24,441 nucleotides of DNA, taken from NCBI GenBank assembly GCA_964625175.1, contig CAZVAO010000020.1:1-24441 (forward strand), in the 5' to 3' direction. Shown one piece after another: positions 15,990 through 24,372 of this stretch. Numbering within the stretch: the first letter of the stretch is position 1; the number at the start of each line of letters is the position of its first letter. The translations under genes and the position numbers were made by a program. The notes under the pieces are model-generated. The model worked only from the letters and a program-made list of their open reading frames with translations, had not been told where the DNA came from and searched no databases. The DNA is from CAZVAO01 sp964625175. Its GTDB lineage: Bacteria; Bacillota; UBA994; PWPR01.

Positions 15990-17333
15990 TTGAATCGAAG
16001 TGAACTCATGAGTATTGCTGAAAAGCTCATCAAGATCTCGCCGGCGGACCAGACCCAAATCAGTTTCGACCTGCAAACAGAAGCTTTCAGCCGATTTAAT
16101 CAAAACTATATCCATCAAAATCTGATGCGTACCCAGATTGCTGCCCAGATTAAAGTCGTCGTAAATAAGCGCCTAGGCAGTATTACCGTCAGCGACATCA
16201 GGAGCTGGGATAAGCTTGAAGAAGCACTTAATCAAGCTATGGCGATTGCTAAAATGCAACCCCCCAGCAAATCTTTTGTTTCTCTCCCCTACCTTGAGCA
16301 GGAAGATCTTCAAGCAAAGGTGGATGACCGTTTAATGGAATTCTCGGCTATGGATCGTGCAGCTGTTATTGGACGGGTCATTGCTTTTGCCGAGCTTAAG
16401 GGTCTGGAGTCTTCAGGGACATTCTCAATAACGACTGGCCAGAAGCTTGTGATGAACTCGCTCGGGTTAGCTGCTTACACACCTTATGCCCATGGATTCT
16501 TCCGCACCATCATGAACAATGGCCAGTGTACGGGGTATGCCGATCAAGTCATAACGAATATGGATGACTTCCATCCTATGGCTTTAGCCGAACTTGCTGC
16601 AGAAAAAGCTTTGGTATGTAATGAACCACTGCGTATCGAACCCGGTAAGTATACGGTGTTATTAGAGCCTATTGCGGTTGCTGATTTAATCCGTTTCTGC
16701 GGCTTATTTGCTTTTGGTGGCGACTCCGTTGAACAAAAACGTTCTTATTTTGGGGCCCATCTCAATGAACAAATCGTCGATCCACGCCTATCTATCACAG
16801 ATGACGCCCATCATCCCCTATCACCTGTATTGCCCTTCGATAATGAAGGCGTAGGCCGCCAAGTCGTTCCCATCATCGCCAGTGGCGTCGCTGCGGGTGC
16901 TGTTTACAATTCCGCTACTGCCTACACCTACGGGAAGGAACCTACTGGCCACAGTGGTGGCCGCGGCAATGGTGCTAGTTGTGCACCTGCCTTCATGGTG
17001 ATGAATAATGGAGACACTTCTCGCGCAGACCTCATTAAACAGATGGACAAGGGTATTATTATTAACCGCTTCCACTACACAAGTTGCCCAGAACCTTATC
17101 GTGTGGTTGCAACTGGCACATCGCGCGATGGTACGATGTGGGTTGAAGACGGTAAGATTGTGCGCCGCATCAACAATGTTCGCTTCACGCTATCGGTGAT
17201 TGACTTATTGAATAACGTAATCGCTATTGGCAATGATGCTCGCCCGACACGCGACTGGTGGAGTGATTTCTATGCTTTGCTACCGTCTTTATTGGTTCGC
17301 GACTTCAATGTCTCTGGAACTACAACGTTTTAA
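15990..17333 (+). CDS. TldE/PmbA-like subunit of the TldD-TldE metalloprotease
   Basis: The 447-residue protein belongs to the TldD/PmbA family. It lacks the HExxxH zinc site, as TldE (PmbA) does, and should form the partner half of a TldD-TldE dimer that trims unfolded or leader peptides; in E. coli the pair matures microcin B17 and degrades CcdA. The C-terminal beta-rich half (about 215-447) has family stretches such as SGRGNGASCAPAFMVMNNGD-like glycine-rich segments and ends near the interface. The gene lies 15 bases before tldD. I choose TTG at 15990 because the AGTGAGGTGAT site is 8 bases upstream; the ATG at 15984 is too close to it, and ATG 16008 is a second choice. Confidence 0.85.
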   Translation: MNRSELMSIAEKLIKISPADQTQISFDLQTEAFSRFNQNYIHQNLMRTQIAAQIKVVVNKRLGSITVSDIRSWDKLEEALNQAMAIAKMQPPSKSFVSLPYLEQEDLQAKVDDRLMEFSAMDRAAVIGRVIAFAELKGLESSGTFSITTGQKLVMNSLGLAAYTPYAHGFFRTIMNNGQCTGYADQVITNMDDFHPMALAELAAEKALVCNEPLRIEPGKYTVLLEPIAVADLIRFCGLFAFGGDSVEQKRSYFGAHLNEQIVDPRLSITDDAHHPLSPVLPFDNEGVGRQVVPIIASGVAAGAVYNSATAYTYGKEPTGHSGGRGNGASCAPAFMVMNNGDTSRADLIKQMDKGIIINRFHYTSCPEPYRVVATGTSRDGTMWVEDGKIVRRINNVRFTLSVIDLLNNVIAIGNDARPTRDWWSDFYALLPSLLVRDFNVSGTTTF

Positions 17334-17348
17334 GGGTGAGGTGAAAAG

Positions 17349-18788
17349 ATGAAACAATTATTAAGGCAAGGTATTGAGCTAGCCCAACAAAAAGGGGCTG
17401 ATTACGTCGATATTCGCTTAACAAAACGCAATCTCGAAACGATGACGGTTGCAGGAGATTCAATCACAGGTTTGAATAATAGTAGTAATCAAGGCGTTGG
17501 TGTTCGTGTCTTGTATAAGAATGGCTGGGGTTATGCCGGATTGCCGATTGGTTCTTTAGCGGACCTTGATGAGGTTCTGCCTAAAGCTATCGATGAAGCA
17601 CTTACCATTGCACGCGCCAGCAATTCCGTTAACAAAAACCCGATCACAATGGCGCCTGCCCCATCCATAGAGGCGACCTACCATACCCCTGTGAAGATTA
17701 ACCCCTTTGAGATGAAAACGGAAGACAAGGCAGCCTATTTCTTAGATCTACTAGAGCGCAGCAAAGTAGATGATGCCATCCGCACACGCAACGGACAGCT
17801 ACGTCTATTCTATGATGAGAAGTACTTTGCCAGTAGCGAGAATTCCTATATCTATCAGACCAATATGCAAACCGGTGGGCAAATTGCTGTTGTTGCTACG
17901 GCCCAAGGGCAGGCAGAACGGCGCCACTTCCGCGACCACGGAACAGGTGGTTGGGAAATCCTCGAAGAGATGAATCTTCAGGAAAGAGCGCATGAAATTG
18001 GCACTGAGGCCGTGCAACTGCTGGACGCGCCGTCTTGTCCAACGGAGAAATCCACCCTGATTCTAGGCGGCTCTATGGTCGCCCTGCAACTTCATGAATC
18101 GTGTGGCCACCCAACGGAGCTCGATCGTGCACTGGGTAGTGAAGCCTGCTACGCAGGTACTTCTTTCCTCAATCCAAGTGATTGGCGCAAAACACGCTAT
18201 GGCTCAGATATTGTCAATATCAACATGAATGCAACGGTTGATAAGGGACTTGGTACATTTGGCTACGATGACGAAGGGATTCCTGCACAAAACACACCGC
18301 TGATTAAAGACGGAATTTTCTATAACTATACGACATCACGCGAAACCGCCCCTCAATTTGGGATGGAAAGCAATGGTGCCATGTTGGCGGACGGCTGGGC
18401 GCATATCCCCCTCATCCGCATGAATAATATTTGTATTGAACCCGGAGACTGGTCGCTTGATGAAATGATTAAAGATACAGATGATGGCGTGTTCTTAAAT
18501 GTCAGCAAATCCTGGAGTTTGGATGACAAGCGCGTCAATTTCCACTTTGGTTGTGAAATTGGCTATCGCATCATCGATGGCGAAATCGTTTCGATGCTAA
18601 AGAATAATGCCTATACGGATTTAACCCCCCACTTCTGGAACGCCTGCGATGCCATAGGCAATGCCGACAGCTGGCATTGTTGGGGACGGCCAAGTTGTGC
18701 GAAAGGCGAACCCGTTCAGATTGCCAATGTCGGTCATGGCGCTGCTCCGATTCGACTACGTGACGTTGAAGTTGGTATTCACGAGTAG
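17349..18788 (+). CDS. tldD: TldD-like zinc metalloprotease subunit
   Basis: The 479-residue catalytic partner has the TldD zinc motif HESCGH (H249, E250, H254) and a likely third ligand, C450 in RPSCAKGEP, matching the H-H-C set of E. coli TldD. The N-terminal domain (about 1-210) starts with the family fold QKGADYVDIRLTKRN. With the TldE-like protein it should form a cytosolic protease whose chamber admits only unfolded peptides. The start has a GTGAGGTG ribosome site located just after the tldE stop. A strong terminator follows. No peptide-maturation enzymes or obvious precursor peptide lie nearby, so the pair is more likely a general peptidase here than part of a natural-product cluster. 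Confidence 0.92.
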   Translation: MKQLLRQGIELAQQKGADYVDIRLTKRNLETMTVAGDSITGLNNSSNQGVGVRVLYKNGWGYAGLPIGSLADLDEVLPKAIDEALTIARASNSVNKNPITMAPAPSIEATYHTPVKINPFEMKTEDKAAYFLDLLERSKVDDAIRTRNGQLRLFYDEKYFASSENSYIYQTNMQTGGQIAVVATAQGQAERRHFRDHGTGGWEILEEMNLQERAHEIGTEAVQLLDAPSCPTEKSTLILGGSMVALQLHESCGHPTELDRALGSEACYAGTSFLNPSDWRKTRYGSDIVNINMNATVDKGLGTFGYDDEGIPAQNTPLIKDGIFYNYTTSRETAPQFGMESNGAMLADGWAHIPLIRMNNICIEPGDWSLDEMIKDTDDGVFLNVSKSWSLDDKRVNFHFGCEIGYRIIDGEIVSMLKNNAYTDLTPHFWNACDAIGNADSWHCWGRPSCAKGEPVQIANVGHGAAPIRLRDVEVGIHE

Positions 18789-18803
18789 TTACCTCAATAT
18801 GAG

Positions 18804-18840
18804 AAGAGACTTATTCGATTGGAATGAGTCTCTTTTACTT
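18804..18840 (+). terminator. Terminator after tldD
   Basis: A 13-bp stem with one G-U pair (18804-18816 and 18822-18834) and a 5-base loop, followed by TT and a short T-rich tail. It lies 15 bases after the tldD stop. Confidence 0.8.
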
Positions 18841-19037
18841 AATAGGATTGAACCATTATGTATTTTTATCTTGAAAAGACTGTTTTTAGGTGTCCTATGA
18901 ACTTGTTATGGATTAGACTACAAGTCGTGATTTATTCCTGATTAATAACATTTAACAACTAGTGAGGTGCCTAATCACAAAGGTTACGGCTCTATCCGCT
19001 ATATATTGGTTTATAACTGGCGTTTTAAGTCTAAAAA
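18841..19037. other. AT-rich spacer without a supported gene
   Basis: Between the tldD terminator and the DUF1189 promoter I see no convincing gene, RNA or repeat. A 27-codon frame (18858-18941) exists but lacks a good ribosome site and protein-like composition. Confidence 0.6.
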
Positions 19038-19046
19038 TGGTATAAA
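19038..19046 (+). promoter_or_regulatory. Extended -10 promoter of the DUF1189 gene
   Basis: TGGTATAAA, an extended -10, stands 43 bases before the start codon. The -35 (TGGCGT at 17 bases) is poor. A second -10-like TATACT follows 10 bases downstream. Confidence 0.4.
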
Positions 19047-19089
19047 TAGGGTAGATATACTCATTCGTGAAATAAGGAGTTAATACTGT

Positions 19090-19908
19090 ATGATGCCTAA
19101 AATATCTTTTATAAAGCGCATCCAAAATGCCGTAACAAACTTTAGTTTCAGTCGTACATTTATTAATGAGCCCACAAAGACTGCTTTAAATTATTTTATG
19201 CTCCTCATCCTCTGTATTGCTTTCGTTCAATCTGGCGTTTTTGCTTTGAAGACGGTTGTTGGATTGAGAGCACTCGGACACGAAATAGATCAAGAAACCC
19301 CTTATTTTGAACTCAAAAATGGGATTTTAGCGATTGAAATGCAAAGCCCTTTCATTTTTGAGATTGACAAAACCTACATCGTCATTGACCCCTTAGACAA
19401 TCAAAGTATTGGCTCAATTTCAGATCTAACCGATAAAGATATCCTCCTGATTAATTCAACCCGTTTACAGATGAAAAACCAAATAAATAATGGACGGGAT
19501 TATACCCTTCTTTTTGAAGACTTCCCTATTGAATTCACTAAAAATGAACTCGTTAACCTCATGACGCAGTCGAATAGACTCCCCACTACATTTTTCGTTA
19601 TTTCCTTTTTACTAATCACCATTGGCAAATTATTTGGTACTTTTCTAGCTTGGGTGATTGCCTCATTAAGCGCTTCTTTGAGAAAGGCCCATGTCAATAA
19701 TGGTCAAACCTATATCTTAGGCATTTATGCCTTAACATTACCCTCATTCGTGAAAAGTGCTGTTAAAATGAGCGGCCATAATATCCCTTATTTCACCATC
19801 ATCTACTATACAATCGTGTTAATCTATATCGTTAAATATCTCGAGAGCCTAGGAAGTCAAGATGATTTAATGGCTTCAAAACCATTTGAAAGACCGCTTA
19901 TTCATTAA
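19090..19908 (+). CDS. DUF1189 family membrane protein
   Basis: The 272-residue protein fits DUF1189, a family of Bacillota membrane proteins without known function. A cytoplasmic N-terminus with SFSRTFINEPTKTALNYFMLL (residues 19-39) leads into the first membrane segment (about 33-54), followed by an extracellular domain of about 110 residues and three further segments (about 166-192, 206-220, 232-250). No catalytic motif is visible. It is followed after 34 bases by the tocopherol-cyclase-like gene, so both are probably one transcript. AAGGAG stands 10 bases before the first of two nearby ATG codons, which I choose. Confidence 0.8.
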   Translation: MMPKISFIKRIQNAVTNFSFSRTFINEPTKTALNYFMLLILCIAFVQSGVFALKTVVGLRALGHEIDQETPYFELKNGILAIEMQSPFIFEIDKTYIVIDPLDNQSIGSISDLTDKDILLINSTRLQMKNQINNGRDYTLLFEDFPIEFTKNELVNLMTQSNRLPTTFFVISFLLITIGKLFGTFLAWVIASLSASLRKAHVNNGQTYILGIYALTLPSFVKSAVKMSGHNIPYFTIIYYTIVLIYIVKYLESLGSQDDLMASKPFERPLIH

Positions 19909-19942
19909 GCTGACTTGTAAAAAAACCTCAGGAGGACAATGT

Positions 19943-20905
19943 ATGCAAAGAATATCTAAAAGGCCATCAAAGCATTCATTTGAAGGCTGGTACTATCGCA
20001 TGACGAACCCTGCAGATGACTTTTCGATTGCATTTATCCCTGGCATTGCCTTTAACGAGGATGATAGCCATGCCTTTGTTCAGGTCATACAGTCGAACGG
20101 TGAAACGGACTATGTTCGCTTTGCAGTTTCGGAATACCATTATCAGGAAAACCCTCTTGAAATAAATGTAGGGCCGAATCGATTTACAGCTGATTCTATT
20201 GATGTTAATCTAAATGGCAAACATAAGATTATAGGGAATATCCGTTTAATATCTCTCCAAAAACCCCAATTCAAATTGGCTAAACTTGGACTTATGGGAC
20301 CCTTTCAACTGCTACCATTTTTACCCTGTTACCACAAGGTTATTAGCCTCTCCCATCAACTAAAGGGACAGCTATTCATCGATGGATCCATTCAAAACCT
20401 AGATGCATCCATTGGCTATATTGAAAGTGATCGCGGGACTGCTTTCCCCAAAGGCTACTTTTGGACACAATGCAATACGTTTGAAGATTCATCCTACTCC
20501 TTCTCTTGTGCCGTTGCCCATATTCCCATAGGTCAAGGCATCGTAGGCGGCTATGCTCTATTGTACACGCCAAATAACCATTATAATTTCACAACTTGGA
20601 AAGGTATGGCTATCAAACGCTTAGAATTTTCGCAAAACACCCTCTATGTGCAATTGAAGCAATTGCACTTGCAGCTTGATCTAAAGATTCACCTGCCTGA
20701 TCATTACACGAGCGATATCCCCTCACTCTTGGCGCCTGTCAAAGGTGCGATGAAACGCGATATCAAAGAGACGTTAGCGGCAGATGTAGAGATTGTCCTA
20801 TGGGAAAAAGATTTCCTACTTGAGACAATCCATGGTCGACTCTGCGCTGTTGAAATCATTGATATTTTTGAGTTAATTGACATGATTCACCCTAAGAGCA
20901 AGTAA
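19943..20905 (+). CDS. Tocopherol cyclase-like family protein
   Basis: The 320-residue product resembles the tocopherol-cyclase family: FEGWYYRMTNP near the N-terminus (13-23), a beta-rich first half, and the core signature GYIESDRGTAFPKGYFWTQ in the middle (about 152-170). Plant and cyanobacterial members close the chroman ring of vitamin E; a heterotrophic Bacillota cell has no known tocopherol path, so here the lipocalin-like barrel more likely binds or modifies some other lipid. There is no signal peptide. The frame is open to 19886, but the AGGAGG site 7 bases before ATG 19943 decides the start. It is likely in an operon with DUF1189, which hints at work at the membrane. Confidence 0.8.
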   Translation: MQRISKRPSKHSFEGWYYRMTNPADDFSIAFIPGIAFNEDDSHAFVQVIQSNGETDYVRFAVSEYHYQENPLEINVGPNRFTADSIDVNLNGKHKIIGNIRLISLQKPQFKLAKLGLMGPFQLLPFLPCYHKVISLSHQLKGQLFIDGSIQNLDASIGYIESDRGTAFPKGYFWTQCNTFEDSSYSFSCAVAHIPIGQGIVGGYALLYTPNNHYNFTTWKGMAIKRLEFSQNTLYVQLKQLHLQLDLKIHLPDHYTSDIPSLLAPVKGAMKRDIKETLAADVEIVLWEKDFLLETIHGRLCAVEIIDIFELIDMIHPKSK

Positions 20906-20944
20906 CATCGCTTAGTCAATACTTACTATAAATTCAGCAATCTT

Positions 20945-20996
20945 GCCAAAAAAGTCAGTCAGTGGATTATTCTTCATTCCTCTGACTGACTTTTAA
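20945..20996. terminator. Bidirectional terminator between convergent genes
   Basis: A perfect 13-bp inverted repeat (20950-20962 and 20982-20994) with a 19-base loop that can extend by a GGA/TCC helix. It has A runs on the left and T runs on the right, so it can stop the tocopherol-cyclase-like transcript (plus) and the PLP enzyme transcript (minus). Confidence 0.85.
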
Positions 20997-21015
20997 TGTT
21001 TGGATATTTAAGCCG

Positions 21016-22194
21016 CTACAATCTTGCTAAGGCCTGATTGATGTCGTTGATGATTACTTGGGCGGGCTCAATTCCTACTGATAGGCGGATCATCCCATCC
21101 GTGATTCCTAGTGCTAAACGCTTGGTCTCGGGAAGACCGCGATGTGACGTAGAAGCTGGGTGCTGAAGTATGGTGGCTAGGCCAGCTAGGCTCGCAACAT
21201 ATTCGATCATTTCGAGGTTCCGAATAAATTGATTCGCTTGTTCCCGACCTCCATCAATCACAAATGATAGCATCCCCCCATAGCCTAAAGGAAACTGTTT
21301 GTTGGCAATCTTGTGATGGGGATGCGCCTCAAGACCCGGATAGTCAACTCGCGTGATTTGAGAATGACCTTCGAGGAATTTGGCAACTTGGAGGGCATTG
21401 CTGCAAATTTTCTCCATCCGCAATGGTAGCGTTTTCAAACCCCGCAAGGTCAGCCAAGCATCAAATGGGGCCAGTGATGCCCCAAACATCTTCATTTTTT
21501 CATTAGCCTGGTAACAAAATTCAGCACTGCCTAAAACGGCACCAGCCGTCACATCGCTATGGCCATTGATATACTTTGTTAGGCTGTGAACGACAACGTC
21601 AGCCCCCCACTCCAGTGGTCTAAATACGTAGGGTGAAGCAAATGTATTATCTACGATGACTTTCGTGCCATAACGATGAGCAAGCTTAATAATCGACGCC
21701 ATATCAGGAAGCATCATTGTTGGATTCGTGATGGTTTCGAGATAAACGACAGCTGCAGGCTGTTGCAGTGCTTCCTCCAATACGGCGAGGTCAAAAACAT
21801 TGACAAGATCAACCTCGATCCCTAATTCAGCAAAATCACGGGTGAGTAATGTATAAGTTCCTCCATAGATATCATTACCAGCGATAATCCTTTCGCCCGC
21901 CTTAGCGGCGGCTAATAATGCGGCGGCGATAGCCCCCATGCCTGAAGCTGTCGTTACACAGGCCTCTGCCCCACATAATTGAACGAGTGCTTGGGCTAAC
22001 ATTTCACGGTTGGGATTATTGTAACGTGAATAAATAAACCCTCCCTTTGTTAGCACTTCATCCACATGATCGATATCGCGGAAAGTAAAGACAGACGTCT
22101 GGTAGATCGGTGGTGTCTCGGGCTTGGTCGTTAACTGGATATCCTCCTTACCCGCATGTATGGCCATGGTTGCAAACTGATCGAGTTTATTCAT
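21016..22194 (-). CDS. PLP-dependent Cys/Met metabolism enzyme (cystathionine gamma-synthase/lyase type)
   Basis: The 392-residue protein belongs to the Cys/Met metabolism PLP enzyme family. PLP contacts are visible: YSRYNNPN (55-62) from the partner subunit, SGMG (84-87), Y110 stacking on the ring, D182 in VDNTFASP, and the Schiff-base lysine K207 in SLTKY. Position 113 or so reads YGGTY, without the cysteine that marks typical methionine gamma-lyases, so a cystathionine gamma-synthase or gamma/beta-lyase is more likely. Members act as cytosolic tetramers in exchange between cysteine, homocysteine and methionine. Which reaction it runs cannot be decided. It stands alone with an AGGGGG ribosome site. 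I see no S-box or T-box leader in the 236 bases upstream. Confidence 0.9.
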   Translation of the reverse strand: MNKLDQFATMAIHAGKEDIQLTTKPETPPIYQTSVFTFRDIDHVDEVLTKGGFIYSRYNNPNREMLAQALVQLCGAEACVTTASGMGAIAAALLAAAKAGERIIAGNDIYGGTYTLLTRDFAELGIEVDLVNVFDLAVLEEALQQPAAVVYLETITNPTMMLPDMASIIKLAHRYGTKVIVDNTFASPYVFRPLEWGADVVVHSLTKYINGHSDVTAGAVLGSAEFCYQANEKMKMFGASLAPFDAWLTLRGLKTLPLRMEKICSNALQVAKFLEGHSQITRVDYPGLEAHPHHKIANKQFPLGYGGMLSFVIDGGREQANQFIRNLEMIEYVASLAGLATILQHPASTSHRGLPETKRLALGITDGMIRLSVGIEPAQVIINDINQALARL

Positions 22195-22394
22195 AGTATC
22201 CCCCTAGAGTTATTAATGATGAATACAGCACCGCAATGAGCGAATTGTTTTCTTCTAACAAGAATATGATGTGCAAAACCTTCTCCGTTCTATTCTCTAT
22301 TCATCACTTTTCTCCTTCATCTTCGCTAAATAAACCCAACTATTGGGGCTTTGGATGCAATATTGCCTAATTTCGTGCATATATACCAACAAAG

Positions 22395-22403
22395 TGTTAG
22401 AAT
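22395..22403 (+). promoter_or_regulatory. Extended -10 promoter of the G5-3D gene
   Basis: TGTTAGAAT is an extended -10, 27 bases before the start codon. No good -35 is seen 17 bases upstream. The rest of the spacer 22195-22430 shows no gene; it holds CCCAA/TTGGG as a small hairpin at 22335-22347. Confidence 0.4.
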
Positions 22404-22430
22404 CTAATGGCAACTTAAAAGGAGATTATT

Positions 22431-23219
22431 ATGTATAAGGATATCCATTTTAAAATACTTGCTGCTCTATGCTTAGTAACCGTTTCAATCAGTCTAGGCT
22501 TTGCCATGGCGGACAATCAGATCGTCCCCATAGAAATAACGAATGGAGACCAACCACTTCTTACCCTCTGGGGAGCCAAATATTCAGATTTTGACGTTGC
22601 TCCTGTTTTATTACAGGCAATAAGCGAGCCCAAAAATGCACTACTCGAGCCATCCAATATTATGGAGATTCCAGCTGAGGATGACTCTAACCATAGCGAT
22701 GTGCGCTATGAGGTCAGAGAAAAGACCATTCCTTTCCCATCAGAAATCATTTATGATGACCAAAATTTGACGCTTGGTGAAGCTAAAACGATTGCTGGTC
22801 AACCTGGTGTAACGAAGGAACTGTGGAGAATTGAATATTCCGATGGCATTCAAGAGAGTAGCACCTGTGTTGATTCCGTTGAATTCAAAGCCGCAAAACC
22901 GCAACAGACCATTATTGGTCGCAAGGAAGTCTATCTGGATTTAGATCTTACAAAAGCTCAAGCACTTGACGTTGAGTTAACCGCCTATACTGGTAAGATA
23001 ACTGCAACGGGTGATATCCCAACCAAAGGGGTCATCGCCGTTGATCCAAGCGTTATTCCCCTCCACTCTAAGGTGTATATCCCTGGCTATGGCATGGCTG
23101 TGGCGTTGGATGTTGGTGGCGCCGTCAAAGGCAACATTATCGATTTATACTTTGAGGATGGTGCAGATTTGCGCAACTTTGGCCGCCAAACCAGGACGGT
23201 CTACATAATATCCGAATAA
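22431..23219 (+). CDS. Secreted G5 and 3D domain cell-wall protein
   Basis: The 262-residue protein has an N-terminal signal peptide or anchor (about 7-27, ending FAMA), a linker, a G5 domain (about 92-170; YEVREKTIPFPSEI to the region before IGRKEV) and a C-terminal 3D domain (about 180-262). The three aspartates that name the 3D domain are in IAVDPSVIPL, ALDVGGAVKG and IIDLYFED, and the fold is the MltA-like double-psi barrel, so the protein probably cuts peptidoglycan glycan strands as a lytic transglycosylase. Related Bacillus YabE and Rpf-like proteins also carry DUF348 repeats, which are missing here, making this a short form. It has an AAGGAG site and is followed after 80 bases by a dipeptidase gene. 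Confidence 0.88.
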   Translation: MYKDIHFKILAALCLVTVSISLGFAMADNQIVPIEITNGDQPLLTLWGAKYSDFDVAPVLLQAISEPKNALLEPSNIMEIPAEDDSNHSDVRYEVREKTIPFPSEIIYDDQNLTLGEAKTIAGQPGVTKELWRIEYSDGIQESSTCVDSVEFKAAKPQQTIIGRKEVYLDLDLTKAQALDVELTAYTGKITATGDIPTKGVIAVDPSVIPLHSKVYIPGYGMAVALDVGGAVKGNIIDLYFEDGADLRNFGRQTRTVYIISE

Positions 23220-23299
23220 ATTTCAGATAGGTGGACCGTGAAAGCAGGAGAATGCCTTCTCCCAACGAATACCCAACTATTGATAAAAGGAGGAACCTT

Positions 23300-24316
23300 A
23301 TGAATATTTCTGAAAGAGCACGTAACCTTCACTTTAATAATTTTGTTATAGATACGCATTGCGACACGATAATGAAAATCTGTAACTCCTGGAATCCACG
23401 TATGCGTCATTACATGGGAATCGACAGTGAAATTGATCTTAGTCTTGAGAATGACAACATGCATATTGACATCCCTAAGATGAAACGTGGCGGAATGAAT
23501 TTACAATTCTTCGCCGTATATCTTGAGCCCCAGTATAAGCCTTTTGGGTCTCTCATGCGTACCATGCAAGGCTTTGATGCTTTCTACAAACTATTTGAAA
23601 AAAGCCCTGAGCTGAAACATGTAGCGTCTTACGAGGATGCTATGGAAGCTAAAGCAAATAATCAGATTGCAGCTTTGCTCTCAATAGAGGGTGGCGAAGC
23701 GTTGGAAGGCGACCTCAGTGTTCTGCGTATGCTCTATAAATTAGGTCTGCGCTGTATTGGGCTAACTTGGAACCAAAGAAATCGAATCGCCGAAGGCGTT
23801 GGTGATTGTGTCAGCGGTGGTGGGTTAAGTGTCTTTGGCCGTGAGTTGATTAAAGAAATGAATCGTTTAGGCGTCATCGTTGATGTATCCCATTTATCTG
23901 AACCTGGTTTCTGGGATGTCATTGAAGTCAGCGAAAAGCCAATCATCGCCTCTCATTCCAATGCCAAAGCCATTTGTGATCATGTCCGCAACCTTACGGA
24001 TGATCAGATTAAAGCATTAGCTAAAAATGGTGGCGTGATGGGAATGAATTTCTGCCGTCCATTTGTGGGTAGTGGTGAAGTTGTTACCATTGATGACCTT
24101 CTTGATCATGTTGATCATATTGTTAAATTAGTTGGGCCTTACCATATTGGCTTAGGTTCTGATTTTGATGGAATTGGTGCTGCGCCTGACGGATTAGATG
24201 ATATAACCTGTATCCCTCTCATCACAGAAGGACTTGTGCAGCGTGGCTATGATGATGAAACAATCATCAAGTTCTTAGGTGGTAACTACCTACGCGTCTT
24301 ACGTGAAACCCTATAA
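23300..24316 (+). CDS. Membrane dipeptidase, peptidase family M19
   Basis: The 338-residue enzyme is a zinc dipeptidase of family M19 (renal dipeptidase type), which splits dipeptides, including some with a D-residue at the C-terminal side. Zinc ligands are visible: H20 and D22 in DTHCD, E130 in SIEGGE, H198 in DVSHLS, H219 in ASHSN, and D288 in GLGSDFDG. There is no signal peptide, so it is probably cytosolic. The frame opens earlier at GTG 23231, but a perfect AAAAGGAGG site precedes ATG 23300. It lies after the G5-3D gene on the same strand and a perfect small hairpin (23247-23262) without T run sits between them. Together they suggest turnover of wall-derived peptides. A terminator follows. 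Confidence 0.92.
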   Translation: MNISERARNLHFNNFVIDTHCDTIMKICNSWNPRMRHYMGIDSEIDLSLENDNMHIDIPKMKRGGMNLQFFAVYLEPQYKPFGSLMRTMQGFDAFYKLFEKSPELKHVASYEDAMEAKANNQIAALLSIEGGEALEGDLSVLRMLYKLGLRCIGLTWNQRNRIAEGVGDCVSGGGLSVFGRELIKEMNRLGVIVDVSHLSEPGFWDVIEVSEKPIIASHSNAKAICDHVRNLTDDQIKALAKNGGVMGMNFCRPFVGSGEVVTIDDLLDHVDHIVKLVGPYHIGLGSDFDGIGAAPDGLDDITCIPLITEGLVQRGYDDETIIKFLGGNYLRVLRETL

Positions 24317-24336
24317 TTGTATTCATTAAGCATACT

Positions 24337-24372
24337 AAGAAGGCCTCTAAATTGTGAGGCTTTCTTTTTTTT
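24337..24372 (+). terminator. Rho-independent terminator after the M19 dipeptidase
   Basis: An 11-bp stem with one G-U pair (24337-24347 and 24356-24366), 8-base loop and a run of eight T. It lies 20 bases after the stop codon. Confidence 0.88.

Noticed and set aside
18858..18941. A 27-codon frame after tldD as a possible precursor peptide for TldD/TldE
   Set aside because: No good ribosome site, no leader-like composition, no cysteine-, serine- or glycine-rich core, and no modifying enzymes nearby.
22195..22430. S-box or T-box riboswitch before the Cys/Met enzyme gene
   Set aside because: None of the conserved SAM-riboswitch or T-box sequence blocks (such as the GGUGGnACCGCG box) is present on the minus strand, and no leader terminator is seen.
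22334..23282. The 12-base repeat ACCCAACTATTG at 22334-22345 and 23271-23282
   Set aside because: Only two copies, different positions relative to the genes, and only the first copy extends to a palindrome; likely chance.
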